From NCBI GenBank assembly GCA_964035545.1, contig OZ037765.1, positions 2,971,001-3,035,000 on the forward strand: a stretch of 64,000 nucleotides of DNA, given 5' to 3'. The position numbers were made by a program, and so were the translations under genes. This document shows positions 12,549 through 25,400 of the stretch, in pieces. Numbering within the stretch: the stretch's first letter is position 1; every line of letters starts with the position of its first letter. This stretch comes from Bugula neritina (taxonomy: Eukaryota > Bryozoa > Gymnolaemata > Cheilostomatida > Bugulidae). The notes beneath the pieces were generated by a model. It had not been told where the DNA came from. It ran no database searches and was given only the letters and a program-made list of their open reading frames with translations.

Positions 12549-12604
<56 letters not shown>
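12538..12604. repeat. (TA)n microsatellite
   Basis: TA dinucleotides with one TG interruption, about 70 bases outside the left arm of the PLE palindrome. Confidence 0.9.
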
Positions 12605-12606
<2 letters not shown>

Positions 12607-12676
12607 GTATGCTGATTGTCAATCTAGTTGGAGTTTCAGCAAAGTAAAGTGCTCGATATCACGGGTGACAGAGCTA

Positions 12677-13443
12677 ATATAATGTAGTGTGTTCAGATTG
12701 TTAATGATACATATATATTTTATTTAAAAAAATCTTACACGACTATATAGTTTCGTGCAGTAAACTGCACTCCTCAGGTGTTAGACTAAAAATAAATAAA
12801 ATCTATGAAGCATACCGATTATTCAAATTTTTACATAAAGAAAACTATCATGCTAAACACAACGTAAAACGAAATGCAAACATAGTAGTGGATTTGGTGT
12901 TATCTATTAATTAATTAAATTGCTTTTTTTCTAAAGGATTAAACTATAAAAGCTAGATGTTTGATGGAAAGGCTAATTTATAATAGGTAGTACTATGGTT
13001 GAGAGTTGTTAGTATTGTTATGTGATGTTGCCCAGGTAGTGCTTACGTGCATGTCTGCATGTGGATAGAATTTCATTTCTGTTATTAAGGGAAGATTTGC
13101 TGGGCTGGTATATTATGAAATATTTTTCCCATAGGCAGAGGTTGCATCTTTTAGTGACTTTGTTGTATGAGTTGGTCTTTTTCATAATTTTCCATGTTAT
13201 GTCAAAATGGGTGTTCTTGTCTTTTAGTTTCCAGATATATTTGCTCAATTCAGTATGGTTCTTTTTTGTTTTGTTGTTAAAAGTTGATTTGTGGTTATAA
13301 AATCTGGTTTTGAATTCTGTTTCTGATGTTCCCACGTAAGTCTGGGGTTGGCTGCCATCTTTGGTTGTAACTGTAGCTTGGTATATGATGCACTTTGTGA
13401 GACATTTTCCATCTAGTGGGCACACTGTGCTGTTTCTGCAATC
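12677..13443 (-). pseudogene. Penelope-like element 3' fragment, left (minus) half of a palindrome
   Basis: Read on the minus strand from about 13452, the frame gives FPDCRNSTVCPLDGKCLTKC, then IIYQATVTTKDG, TYVGTSETEFKTRFYNHK and KYIWKLKDKNTHFDITWKI, ending ARKHYLGNIT and a stop at 13018-13020. The C-x5-C-x4-C cluster before TYVG and the following Arg and His residues are the zinc-binding GIY-YIG endonuclease region of PLEs. The reverse transcriptase is missing: the copy is 5'-truncated at the junction with the right half. It carries 109 bp (13335-13443) that the right half lacks, which form the loop. The 3' UTR holds a hammerhead ribozyme (12733-12786). Confidence 0.9.
12733..12786 (-). ncRNA. 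Type I hammerhead ribozyme in PLE 3' UTR (minus copy)
   Basis: Exact mirror of the plus-strand ribozyme at 13992-14045 (coordinates sum to 26778). The RNA is sense with respect to its PLE fragment. Details of the fold are given for the plus copy. Confidence 0.8.
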
Positions 13444-14219
<776 letters not shown>

Positions 14220-14226
14220 AGAAGAG

Positions 14227-17200
14227 ATGGCTAATTTAGCAGCCATCACAGACCAGCTTAAAGAAATTACACAATGCAAGGTGTGCTTTGAAGAAAAGGT
14301 GACTCAAAAGCAACTACCTTGTCAGCACACACTTTGCCTGGAGTGTCTGAACAACCTACCAGTCTCTGACAGCAAGTACAAGTGTCCTCTTTGCCAAAAG
14401 GTACAGCAAATTTGTTGGATTGCTGCAGTATTTATTTTATTCACATAGAAATGTGAGCAAAGTTCTTAAATTGCAAGTATGTTAGCTCTGCCAGGGTGGC
14501 GTTAGAAAAATAGTATGCATGTGAATAATGCTGTAAATATTGCATATGACTATTGAATATCAACTCTACATACATACTGTATAAGAAATATGTGTAAAAT
14601 ATGGAAAGTGTATTGTGCTTGCAGGAATTCTTTGTCCCAAATCGAGGCTTTGAAAATCTACAAGACAGTCTGCTACTGAAACAGCTGGCAGGTCTGAGTC
14701 AGATTGCAAGGGCATCTGTGGACACTGACTCTACACAACTTGACTCTTCATGTGGTAAGTGACATCCCAAGCAAGTGTTCTAAAGCGCAAAGCATGACAT
14801 ATGTTTAACTGGAATTTCTGATTGCTTCTGCAGTTGGTCGCTAAACATGGTGTGTTAACTATTACAACATAATACAACCTAAGATTGTATGTTGTGACTA
14901 TATAAATAATAAACTTTTCTCATACCCACCAGGCACGCCGAGAAAACGTCAAAAAATAATCAAAGATGCAGAAGAGTTACTTGAGACTGCAGAAAAACGG
15001 GTAAACTTTAGGAATAATAAATCAGACATTTTTATATAGCCATAAGGCACATATATAGCTAATGCTTATTAAGTTCTCTATTTGAAAGGTGAAAACCTAC
15101 AAGGAGAAAAAAGATGCTCTGGTTAAGATTGGTGAAGCAAACAAGAAAAGGCTTCGTCGACTTAAGGAAGAGACTATGACCAAAGCTGATGTAAAAGTAA
15201 GCTGGCTGCTTACTCATCAGTTAGATTTACTTACCTCTAATCTTTAGCCCTTTACTTACCTCTAGTCTTTAACTTTTTATTTACTTCTATTCTTTAACTC
15301 TTTACTTACCTCTAATATTTAACTCTTTACTTACCTTTTATAGCTTTTGATTCTTTACTTAAGTTTTATGTTTAGGTACTGGGTGCTCATTAGTTGAGGA
15401 AAGAGCTGTATATTCAATATAGTTATTCCGTTACGTCTAATCTCTTGTCTGATGTGCAAAGTTTAGACCATAAATTGGTATCTATTTTTTTATTTTAACG
15501 AATCGTTTTAATTTCATTTGTTTATGTTTCGCTTTCAATCTTTTATGCTAACTTTAAAGTCTGTTAAATAGTTGAAGCCAGCATCAAATGCAAGAGTTGT
15601 TTTAAGTGATCTGCATTCAGTAATTAGTGGTCAATTTTTTGCTACAATAAATAAACTCAATAAAAAAATATATTAATTAACCTGAAATTAATTTTCTTTC
15701 ATCAATGTTGACTAACGTGTAGATACAAGCAATAAATGATGCCTTGAAACTACAGACTGCACAGTTGTGCAGCAAACGAGATAAGTTGCTGTTGAGTTCT
15801 TCCAAGACCAAAGAGATGATGGAAAAACTGAAATCTGTTAAGTTGGGTGATAAAGATGGCGACTTAGAAGAAGCTCAGCAAATTCTACTGAACTTAAAAG
15901 ATGAAATGATTTCTCTACAATCAGGTACATGTTGGTACAGGTACTCATGTTGCTGCTTTTCAATATCTTTGAAAAAGAAGAAAGTTAACTCTTCTTCTTC
16001 TTTTATTCCATAAAATAATGTTGTTCAGTTGTTATACAGTTTTATGCAGTTGCTATGCAGTTGCTATGCAGTTGCTATACAGTTGCTATGCAGGTGCTAT
16101 CCAGTTGCTATGCAGTTGCTATGCGGTTGCTATGCGATTGTTATGCGGTTGCTATGCGGTTGCTATGCGGTCGCTATGCGGTTGCTATGCGGTTGCTATG
16201 CGGTTGCTATGCGATTGCTATGCGGTTGCTAGGCGATTGCTATGCGATTGCTCTGCGGTTGCTATGCGATTGCTATGCGATTGCTATGCAGTTACATGAT
16301 CTGTATCGCTCAGAATCAATCTGTTGAGGGAATTTCCATCTTATCTTATTGTATTGACATTATCACATAATAACTTTATCTAACAGTTGATGGCCAGGGC
16401 AAGCTGAAAGTAGGAGACAGTGTTAGACTGAGAGTTGATGAAGATATTGTTGATGAGTTCCTCAATACAAACTATAACCACATGAGTGTTGGCTACATAA
16501 AGCAGTTTGCTGGTGATAGTCGAGTAAGATAGTTAACTGTGCTTGTGTACAGTTATTCTCTGTAATTAATTTCGTTTCTTCCTTATGATTATAAAATACA
16601 ATAAAATAGAGTTGTCCAATGTATTGTACAAATAGAAATACGAAGGTAATGTTATTGTTTAAGAAACAAAAAAACAAGAGACAAATGATAATAAATATTA
16701 GCACATATTCCACTTGCTTTGTGTCTAAAGACATTGGACCAGCGTTTACCCATCTACTTGCTTTTAGTGTGTAGTGCTGTTTGCCAGCAACCATCCTTGG
16801 ATTGGGAAGACTTCAGCAGTTATCAAATCAGATGTAAAACATGAACTTCTTATTGTTGGAGATAACGTGAGAGTCAGGCCTTCAGTAAAGGAACCGAGTG
16901 ATGGTTGGGGTAAAGTTAAACCTGGAGAGTGAGTACGTTACAATGCTGTCACATCACTATCACTTTACCATAACATTATCACATTACTATCAAAGTTATA
17001 TCACATTGATATCATATTACTTTCACATTACTACCTCACTATTTCTAAATTACTGTCACATTACTTTCACATTATCGTTAAATTGCAGTGTTGGAGTCTT
17101 AACAGACATAAGCTGTGAAAGCGACAGTGATAAAATTTCGGTGGTTGCTGATTTTGCCGAAAATGAATGGAAAGGCTACTTTGGAGAAATAGAAAAGGTT

Positions 17201-18301
17201 GAAGCTAAACCCCTTGAGGTGACTTTTGTTGGTTTTTATTGAAGCTTGACAAAACTTGTGAGTCAGATAATTTTCTTAGCTTTATTATGTTACTCAGTTC
17301 TATATGAAGTAAAGCTACTCAATGTGTTCAGGTTGGTGAAAAAGTATGGGTTAGTCTGGAAGTAGAGGAGCCGGTGAGGGGGTGGTGTGGAGTGACCCCT
17401 GTCAGTGTTGGCACTCTGATATACTCTAATGGAACAGATGTGATGGTTAACTTTCCTGAATGTACAGACTGGAAAGGATTGGTTTCTGAGATTGAGAGAG
17501 TTAGAACTTGTATTCTAGTTGGTGACAAAGTTAGAGTGAGTGAACCTAAAATATCACTGTTACTAAACAAAAACTAGTGTGAACCTTGATAGAATTATGT
17601 GAATACTTCACAAGACTAAAGCAGCACGCAGTGTCTATCATATTCAGTTACTTTTCAGTTTTAGTTTCAGTTGCAATTATGCACAATAAACTTAGCTCGT
17701 TTAGGCAATTTTAAGTTTATTTGAAATTAAGTTTATTGTAGATATTAATTATTATGTTCAATAAAATGAGTTTTTGCAGGTAAAAAGCTCAATTAAAGAA
17801 CCCACTACTGGGTGGGGTGGGATAACACATGCGAGAGTAGGAAGAGTCGCAGAGATACACTACATCCCACACCAGGGTATAACATCATATATGCTTAAAT
17901 GTATAATGCAATTATACACTTTCTTTATGCTATACAACATAATATATGTAACGCTTCCTCTATAGAATGTATATTACTCTTTCAATTTGCTTAAGCCATG
18001 CATCTGATTTAAAAGAAGCCTAGTATTCTGGACAATTTATATGCTTGCAGGTCGAAGCGCATTCATTGACTTTCCGGACTCACATGTTGGTTTGTCGCGT
18101 CCAGTATCTGAGCTGGAGCTCGTTGAGAGATGCGTGACCAGAGAAGATGGTAGCATTGAAACTGGAAGTCCTTCTCCACCACAGTCAGCTTTCTTCAATT
18201 TACTAGTTTATATATTACTAGCTTATATATTGCTAGTTCATATATTACTAGTTTATATATTACTAGTTTATATATTACTAGCTAGTCTATATAATTACTA
18301 G
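14227..18301 (+). CDS. RING-finger E3 ubiquitin-ligase-like protein with KEG/Mind-bomb-like repeats
   Basis: Eleven coding exons join in phase: 14227-14400, 14625-14754, 14933-15000, 15089-15196, 15723-15924, 16387-16523, 16768-16928, 17089-17218, 17332-17535, 17780-17876, 18051-18301 (553 residues if the last exon runs to its stop). Residues 17-56 form a C3HC4 RING (C17, C20, C32, H34, C37, C40, C53, C56), expected to bind an E2 enzyme. Exons 3-5 are Lys/Glu-rich and probably coiled coil. Exons 6-11 hold four repeats with VGDxVRVxxSxxEPxxGWG, a mid Val-Gly and a W-x-G-x-x-x-E-(I/L)-E-x-V end, as in the HERC2/MIB-like repeats of plant KEG and in Mind bomb. Ubiquitin ligation is inferred from the RING; substrates are unknown. 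The true 3' end is uncertain: after residue ~508 the frame enters a minisatellite coding a hydrophobic tail (LLVYILLAYILLVHILL). An unseen splice donor before the repeat is the alternative. The ATG is 13 bp after a (TA)n tract and may be preceded by a 5' UTR intron. Confidence 0.82.
16027..16292 (+). repeat. 12-bp minisatellite in intron 5 of the RING gene
   Basis: About 22 tandem units of the type TTGCTATGCGGT, with variants CAGT, CGAT and CGGT at the end of the unit. All three plus frames are open (Leu-Leu-Cys-Gly-Cys-Tyr-Ala-Val-Ala-Met-Arg type), which is an effect of the unit length. It lies between a good donor (15925) and a good acceptor (16386). Confidence 0.9.
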
Positions 18302-18715
18302 TTTATATATTACTAGTCCATATATTACTAGTCTATATAATTACTAGTTTATATATTACTAGTCCATATAAATTACTAGTTTATATATTACTAGCTTATA
18401 TATTGCTAGTTCATATATTACTAGTTTATATATTACTAGTTTATATATTACTAGTTTATATAATACTAGTTTATATATTACTAGCTTGTATATTACTAGT
18501 TTATATATTACTAGTTTATATATTACTTACTAGTTTATATATTACTAGTTTATATATTACTAGTTTATATATTACTAGTCTATATATTACTAGTTTATAT
18601 ATTACTAGTTTATATATTACTAGTTTATATATTACTAGTTTATATATTACTAATGTATATATTACTATTCTATATATTACTAGTCTTTATATTATTAGTT
18701 TATATGTTTACCCTC
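18195..18715 (+). repeat. Minisatellite, about 15-bp unit, at the 3' end of the RING gene
   Basis: More than 30 tandem units of TACTAGTTTATATAT with slight length variation (14-16 bp). It begins inside the last open exon of the RING gene. Several frames stay open for long runs and encode Leu-Val-Tyr-Ile-Leu or Tyr-Ile-Thr-Ser-Leu repeats. Confidence 0.92.
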
Positions 18716-18908
18716 ATTGTGGTGTATTATGATACTTATAATCATACAAGTACATTAAAATATGACAAAAATTGTATTATGGTATATATTAAATTATACA
18801 ATATATAGGCTAATGCATTATGATATAATATAATTATTGTGATTAATATTGTATTTTATTGTTATTTTAGAGATTTTATTCTTTGAATCTCATTGATTGC
18901 AGATGTGC

Positions 18909-18983
18909 CACACAGTAGATATACACCACAGTAGATATACAACACAGTAGATATACAACACAATAGATATACAACACAGCTAT
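18909..18983 (+). repeat. 15-bp tandem repeat
   Basis: Four to five units of CACAGTAGATATACA, just downstream of the larger minisatellite. Confidence 0.85.
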
Positions 18984-20289
18984 ACATATAGAAGGGTGTG
19001 TTTTATAGGATGACGATGCTAAGCATTTTATTACTTATTCTATTTTCATATCACAAGTTATTTTATAAAAAAGTCAATTCTTTAAAGTTTTGTAGTGCAG
19101 CATATATTGTGTTCCTCGTGCTTAATTATTGTTGCTGGGCCTTAAGCCTAACTTATGCAGTTATTTCTTTTACAAATACAATGCAGAAGGCTTTTCATTT
19201 GCAACAAATAAAATTCAGTTTCACATTATAAGTATTGTAATAATAAATATGAAGCTGGTTTGCATCGAGCATCACGCTGCCTTGTCTACCAGCTAATAGA
19301 ATAGCATTCACACTGAACTAATAGAATTAGACACGGTTCACTTCCTGGAATATTCCACATTATTCCAGTTACAGGTGCAGAATACACACTTAAAGCTTTT
19401 GCAATCAATAACTGCTTGCTGTAGCAGAAGCTAAATCGATCAATAATAGTTGCAAAGTGTGTGCAGGTCAACGTCCCGTTTCCAAAGATCATTGTCAGCA
19501 TAGACAAATAGACTACATGCAGAAAGTATAATTAAACAAACTGGACTGAAAACTCCTTAATACAGAGTTGGCATGTAAAGTCATAATAATGTAAAGTAAA
19601 ACAGAATTAGTAGTTCCCTAATATTTATAACATTGTGATAATACAGAGCTGCATGACAAATAGGAAATATTGCAGTCATTCTATAACAATAGTAATTTGA
19701 AGTGTAAAACAATTCTACTCTATTATAGACAATACTCATATGATTTTATGTTAATGATATACCTATTCTTATTTCCTATTTGGGAGGCCGCATCTACTGG
19801 TTGTAGCTTGATCTAGTCATTCCTATGGTCATAGATAATGTCAGGAGGGGCATCTCCCCCCCCCTCTAAGCAGAAGGCCTTAATACATTTAATTGCCAGC
19901 ATAGTGAGAGGCACAACCTTTACCTTGTTTACAAGCCCTATTGTATATAAAGGGTTCCTACTTTAAACTTGTGCGACTTTATTTCTTGCAGTAAAATGTC
20001 AATATTACATAGAGTTATCCTGTGCTGTAATAACTTTCACATGTGACTGAAATGAAGCCTCAGTACAGAATTTTCTACAGCTATAATAAGAGCTAAGCTT
20101 TTAATTGAGAAGTGGCAGCCTTTCTCTGCTGCCAGCCCAGGTGCTGCCAACTAGTCTCCAGATCTGCTTCAGAACTCTAAAAACATTTGGCCTTCACTAA
20201 CTGCCACCATGACTGCTAAAAAAATTGGCAAAACAAACAAAATCATTGCGGTGTAATGTTTAGCAGATCGAAAGAAAAGCAGTCGAAAG
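18984..20289. other. Intergenic, no supported feature
   Basis: Probable 3' flank of the RING gene. AATAAA-like sequences occur (for example near 19205) but none can be tied to a transcript. The frames at 18998-19231 and 19286-19507 have no recognisable domains. Confidence 0.4.
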
Positions 20290-20814
20290 GATCATGTTAA
20301 GTCAAGAAGGCCAACGAAAAAAGGTTTGCTATAACTTCTCACTTGCTCAATAAGCTCTCTAAAATCAAACAATCAGTTTATATGCTTTTAATATGTGTGG
20401 AGTTCAATTGACTTAATCTCTGCTGCTCATATTCTTTTCGAACTATTGTTGACTTTCTGACAAATAATATGATATTGTTATACTTTTCAGTTTTGGGTTG
20501 ATGTGCAATCAAGAGAGTCTATTTAGTTGCTAGAGAACTTCGCCAGGATAAGTCGAGTTAATACGAGTATATTTTACACACAAGAATACATCACAAAACT
20601 ATACAAATACATCCAGTTAATTGATACGTCCATACAATTCAACACTCTATTCTCAACTAAATAACAGTGGGAAACTAACTACTGCTACTAACTGTCAGTA
20701 TCGCTAATTGGCTGTCCATTGTTCCGGGTCATCTACGTGACCCCCGTGCTGCACTCATGGGGAAATAATATTTCCCGTTGTTACGTTGCTGGTAGCTCCA
20801 CGAGCCACCACAAT

Positions 20815-20978
20815 CACTGCGTTTCCATTATCGCATTATGAGAATGGATTTTTTCATTCGGCTAATGGAAACAGTTACATTGAATGAAACCGCAACTATA
20901 AGTTAATGCAAACCACAAACCACAAATAATCCGTACGGGGCATTCATTCGCATTATGCGCAGTCATGGAAACGCAGTG
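20815..20978. mobile_element. Short MITE with CACTGCGTTTCCAT termini
   Basis: The 164-bp element begins CACTGCGTTTCCATTATCGC and ends with the reverse of CACTGCGTTTCCATGACTGC. AAT flanks both ends, a possible 3-bp target duplication. It forms the right part of the insert in repeat X copy 3. No coding capacity. Confidence 0.7.
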
Positions 20979-21081
20979 AATATTCCACAATCGCTTATTA
21001 TATTCTGTTTGTAATTTATTATTTTCATAAGTTACTTTTTGTTTGAGTGAGTTGAACGTAAATTGTTGTATTGCTAATAAT

Positions 21082-21279
<198 letters not shown>

Positions 21280-21819
21280 AGGTTATTAAAATAATTGATA
21301 ATTAGTTCATTATAAAAATATTGGCATTTCATTTTTATGTTATATTTATATAGCCGAATTAGACAGGGTGAAGAACAAGACCTCTCCATAATCACAACTA
21401 ATTTAATGCCAAGGCTAAAATAAAACAAAAATATCGTGACAAGCAATGTTGAAATAATTTCAAAACATAATATTTTAAACATTCATCATTAAGGCTGAGG
21501 AGAATAGCTGAATGTCAGTGTTTCACTGAAATCAAAAACATAATTCAATTCTGCAAAGCAAACTCTAACAATATCAGACCAAATTAAAAGCTGATCAGCC
21601 ATGTTGTATTTTATAACACTCATTGAGCCAACTGACAAATGAAAGCAAGTGATCTGTCATAAAATAAGGGGATACATTAATAATTACATATCAGATTCAC
21701 CACTGGACCATACAATCATTATAGAACAGTGAAACGTCTGAGGTTTTAGAAGCACTTCGTTTCCACTCTTATTTCCGGCTTCTAGAAAAAGCGCAAACAC
21801 TATTATGATCACGTGAGAG

Positions 21820-22200
21820 TGTATTTAGATGTGCTATTGATTTGCATGCATCTGACAATGCTAGATATCTTTGGACAATAAATTTGATACTATATATAAA
21901 GAAATGATGAATATATCAATAGATAATGCTGACAGAGATGTAATGCTGACTATATATTATAAATAAAACTCATTTATTAGTATCAATATAGTAAATATAA
22001 ACAGTACTAGATGAGCACCTGGAGTAAACAAACATTAAATCACAACAAAACAGCACGTTGTCAGCAGAAAAAAAAGTCAGATAATTGATTGAGAGAGAGC
22101 AAACTATGCGCACCAGAAGTAAATAAATATGTGAAAACAGTAGAATGAAAATATGGAATGATATAGAAATATACAAATCTAAAACTCATATGATTAAATA
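21820..22200 (+). repeat. Dispersed repeat Y, copy 2
   Basis: Aligns with 7870-8220 in the same orientation. Here it follows repeat X, while in the first locus it precedes X, so the two blocks move or duplicate independently, or the locus was rearranged. Confidence 0.55.
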
Positions 22201-22487
22201 AAGACCAATAAAAATCACAATAAAACATAAATTGTTGTGATACAACAAAAAACCAGCAAAATATGTGATATATTATTATTAATGGAGAATGCACAAGACA
22301 GCACTGGCTTATCATTTAGTGTGAATGTAAAGCACAAAAGTACCTGAAGAATTAAAATCTAACAAAATAAGTAAAAATGGAATGATTAAAAAAACTACAA
22401 GTTTGGAAGTTGGCATATCTTGAATAAGCATATAGCACCCAGAACAAAATCTATAGTGAGTACAAGATTGTCATATAGAACATTCTA

Positions 22488-25400
22488 CTACTTTGAGATG
22501 TTGGATGTCAATCGTCTTCTCAACTCAGCTACGGAGAGTTGTGCTCCCTGATCTTCAGTCACTGCATCTGTACGAGCAGAAGGAGAAAACTCCCGATTTC
22601 GTAGAGCTAATGGTTTTGGTGAAATAGCTGGTTTACAAGCCCCGCCCACAGAGAAGTTTGACCTTCTGCAGCTACTCATGGCCGCATCTGATTCCATTGA
22701 CCTGCTGCCAGAGCTGGTCTCAGAAGCTGTCTGAACCCCTGGAGAGAAAGAAGATGCTACTTTAGGAGGTACGCGAGGTCGAGTGGGAGGCGGGCTTCTC
22801 GTGACCGACGTATTGTCAGCTCGCACGGCAAGAGGCGGGGCTTTCACTGGTTCCATATACGTTGAGGGTGCCCAGCCCTTGACACCACCAGTCTGAACAA
22901 ACCACCAGCCAGAGTCATCTTTATTCAGTACCTGAAACGTAACGCAATATCTCTTTAAGCTGTCTGATATTATACAGCCAAACGTTCTGTTTACATAAAA
23001 GCATCGCTTACTTTATCTAATAGTTAAACAGTGATCATTTAGACAACAAATATAATATTATTGTCTGGCTAATAAAAAAGCATAGAATAATAAAAAAAGG
23101 GTAACCTCTACGTAACCTTGGGTTTGTTTTTTTCTTTAGCATAAATTGCATTGACACTAATTAAAATAAAGACCTTTTTTAAATATGATATACACATTCC
23201 ACTGATAAACAGGAAAAGAAATACAATTTTTAAAGGCTCAAAACTTAACATGGTTTATTTACCGTTTTTTAACAAAGTTAGACTACAATAAACCAGATTA
23301 ACAGAAATAAAGTGGAACAGCTATGGAATAGCATGAAATGGAAACTTACATAAAACTCTGAAAAGAAAAACATATTCAATAATGATTGCAAACAAGTGTT
23401 ACCTTCATACGAGACCCTTCAACAAGATCTAACCCATCATGCATAGTGTTTGTGAAGTCTGCTATGGCTACATATTCTACCGACTTTACAGACATCACGG
23501 CGGGCAATGGTGGGCGTGGCTACAATGAAAGCATTTCATATTTCACTAGCTTGATAATGCATTATAACTACTCAAAATATTTATATACCACCAGAAATAT
23601 GAACAAGCATTTTATTTCAATTTTACAGTCAAGTATAACTACAGCAAATGATTGCAATTTGAAGTTCTTCTTTCTTCTCCTTGTATAACTGTGTATTCAT
23701 CTCTTGCATATTTCCACAGAGCATATCCTGTTAGTATAATATTACATGAATAGTCTACTATATTGGGGTGAAAAGTTACCGGCTTGGGTTTGTTAGCGTC
23801 CCGGCGAGGTGGGGCGTAGTGGCTAAGCTGAGATCTCTCATTCAGACTATTTGTTGGAGCTGAAGCTACGGAAGCTGAAGGCTGTCTGTTCATTGCCAGC
23901 AACTGCTTAGCCTTTAAACTGTCAGCCTTGCGGAGGTAGGCGGCTGGGAAGAGGCCTTCCTTGCCGGAGTATCTGTATACACAAAGAGAAGATGTATGAG
24001 TCAGAGCATTGGTATGCTGCCAGTGAAGAGTCAGCGTCACAAATTAGCCTGCGATATTCAATAACTGTCAGCATTTACGGGAAGTACTCATTATAAAGCT
24101 GCAGTAAATATTCTTAGACAGTATACCAGGAGATAGTGAATAAATAGTGATATGATTACTAAATCACTCGTTTACACCATCATTTGCTCTTCATATATGA
24201 ATTTGTGAAATTATAAACTGCATCAAATTTTAAAAAAGCTTAGCTTAACATGTGAGCTGCAGTGAATTAAGTATCACTAAACAGCAAGTACTAGTGAAAA
24301 GTAAGTAACAGTGAACAGTAAGTATCAGTGAATAGTAAGTACTGAAGAATAGTAAGTACTGAAGAGTAGTAAGTAACAGTGAATGTATAAACTAAACAGC
24401 TAACACAAAGAGTTGTATGCTATAAAGTGTTACTAGGTAATGCTAAAGTGAGGCACATATGTATTTCCAGCACGAGTCAGGAGAGAGAGCAGCTACGCAG
24501 CAAATTATCAAAATAGTCTCAGAACCAAACTTCAGACTCTCATAATACGGTACCTGCAAGTCCACCACCCATCAATAGCTTTAGTGATGACATCCACAAC
24601 ACACCCTCGGGCTATGCTCAGCTCGTCCCCTTCTGCTGCCACGTAGTCTGAGGTCGTGACATACTTGCAGGGAAGTGCGGGCACGGCTGAGAGCTCCTCC
24701 TCTTCATTGTCTGCAGGATTGTAGACTGGGTCTAAGTAGCTGGCAGGTACCCAACCTGTAAACTCTCCGTACTGTGCCAGCCACCAGCCTACATAACATG
24801 CTAGAGTGTACACATAACATGCTAGAGTGTACACATAACATGCTACAGTGTATACATAACATGCTACAGTGTACACACAACATGCTACAGTGTATACATA
24901 ACATGCTACAGTGTATACATAACATGTTACAGTGTATACATAACATGCTACAGTGTATACATAACATGCTACAGTGTATACATATCACACTACAGTGTGT
25001 ACATCCTGTATTACATTGTACAATACACACACAGAGTGCATGTGCACATACCGCTTAGAATATGAAATGTACGACTTGCTTGTACCACTATGATGTATAT
25101 TATACAACCAATCTTATTATAATCACCTGTGTGCTTCTTTTCTACAATGTAGAGAACAGTGCCGGCTGCCACACTGAGCTCTCCACTCTGAGCCTTTGTA
25201 TAGTCTTCTATGACGACGTACTGAGGGTAGCTTATAGGACTTGTGATTCCATGGCCAGCCGCAGGGATTTGATGGGCTCGGCTTTAAGTATATAACATAT
25301 AGTATAGAGTTTAAAAAAATATAGGGAGTCGCTGTGGTCTAGGGGTTAAAGCGTTTGCTTTGTGAACATGAAGTCATGGGTTCAAACCCCGACAAAGGCC

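Noticed and set aside
13061-13300. 79-residue open frames antisense to the PLE fragments (13061-13300 plus, 13478-13717 minus)
   Set aside because: They are identical mirror shadows of the GIY-YIG coding frames in the palindrome.
16018-16327. Three overlapping Cys/Leu/Tyr-rich frames
   Set aside because: The 12-bp minisatellite unit keeps all frames open. The region is an intron with good splice sites on both sides.
24704-25058. Cys/His-rich frames on both strands, CRISPR-like in regularity
   Set aside because: The units are a ~19-bp tandem minisatellite with no spacers, inside an animal intron.
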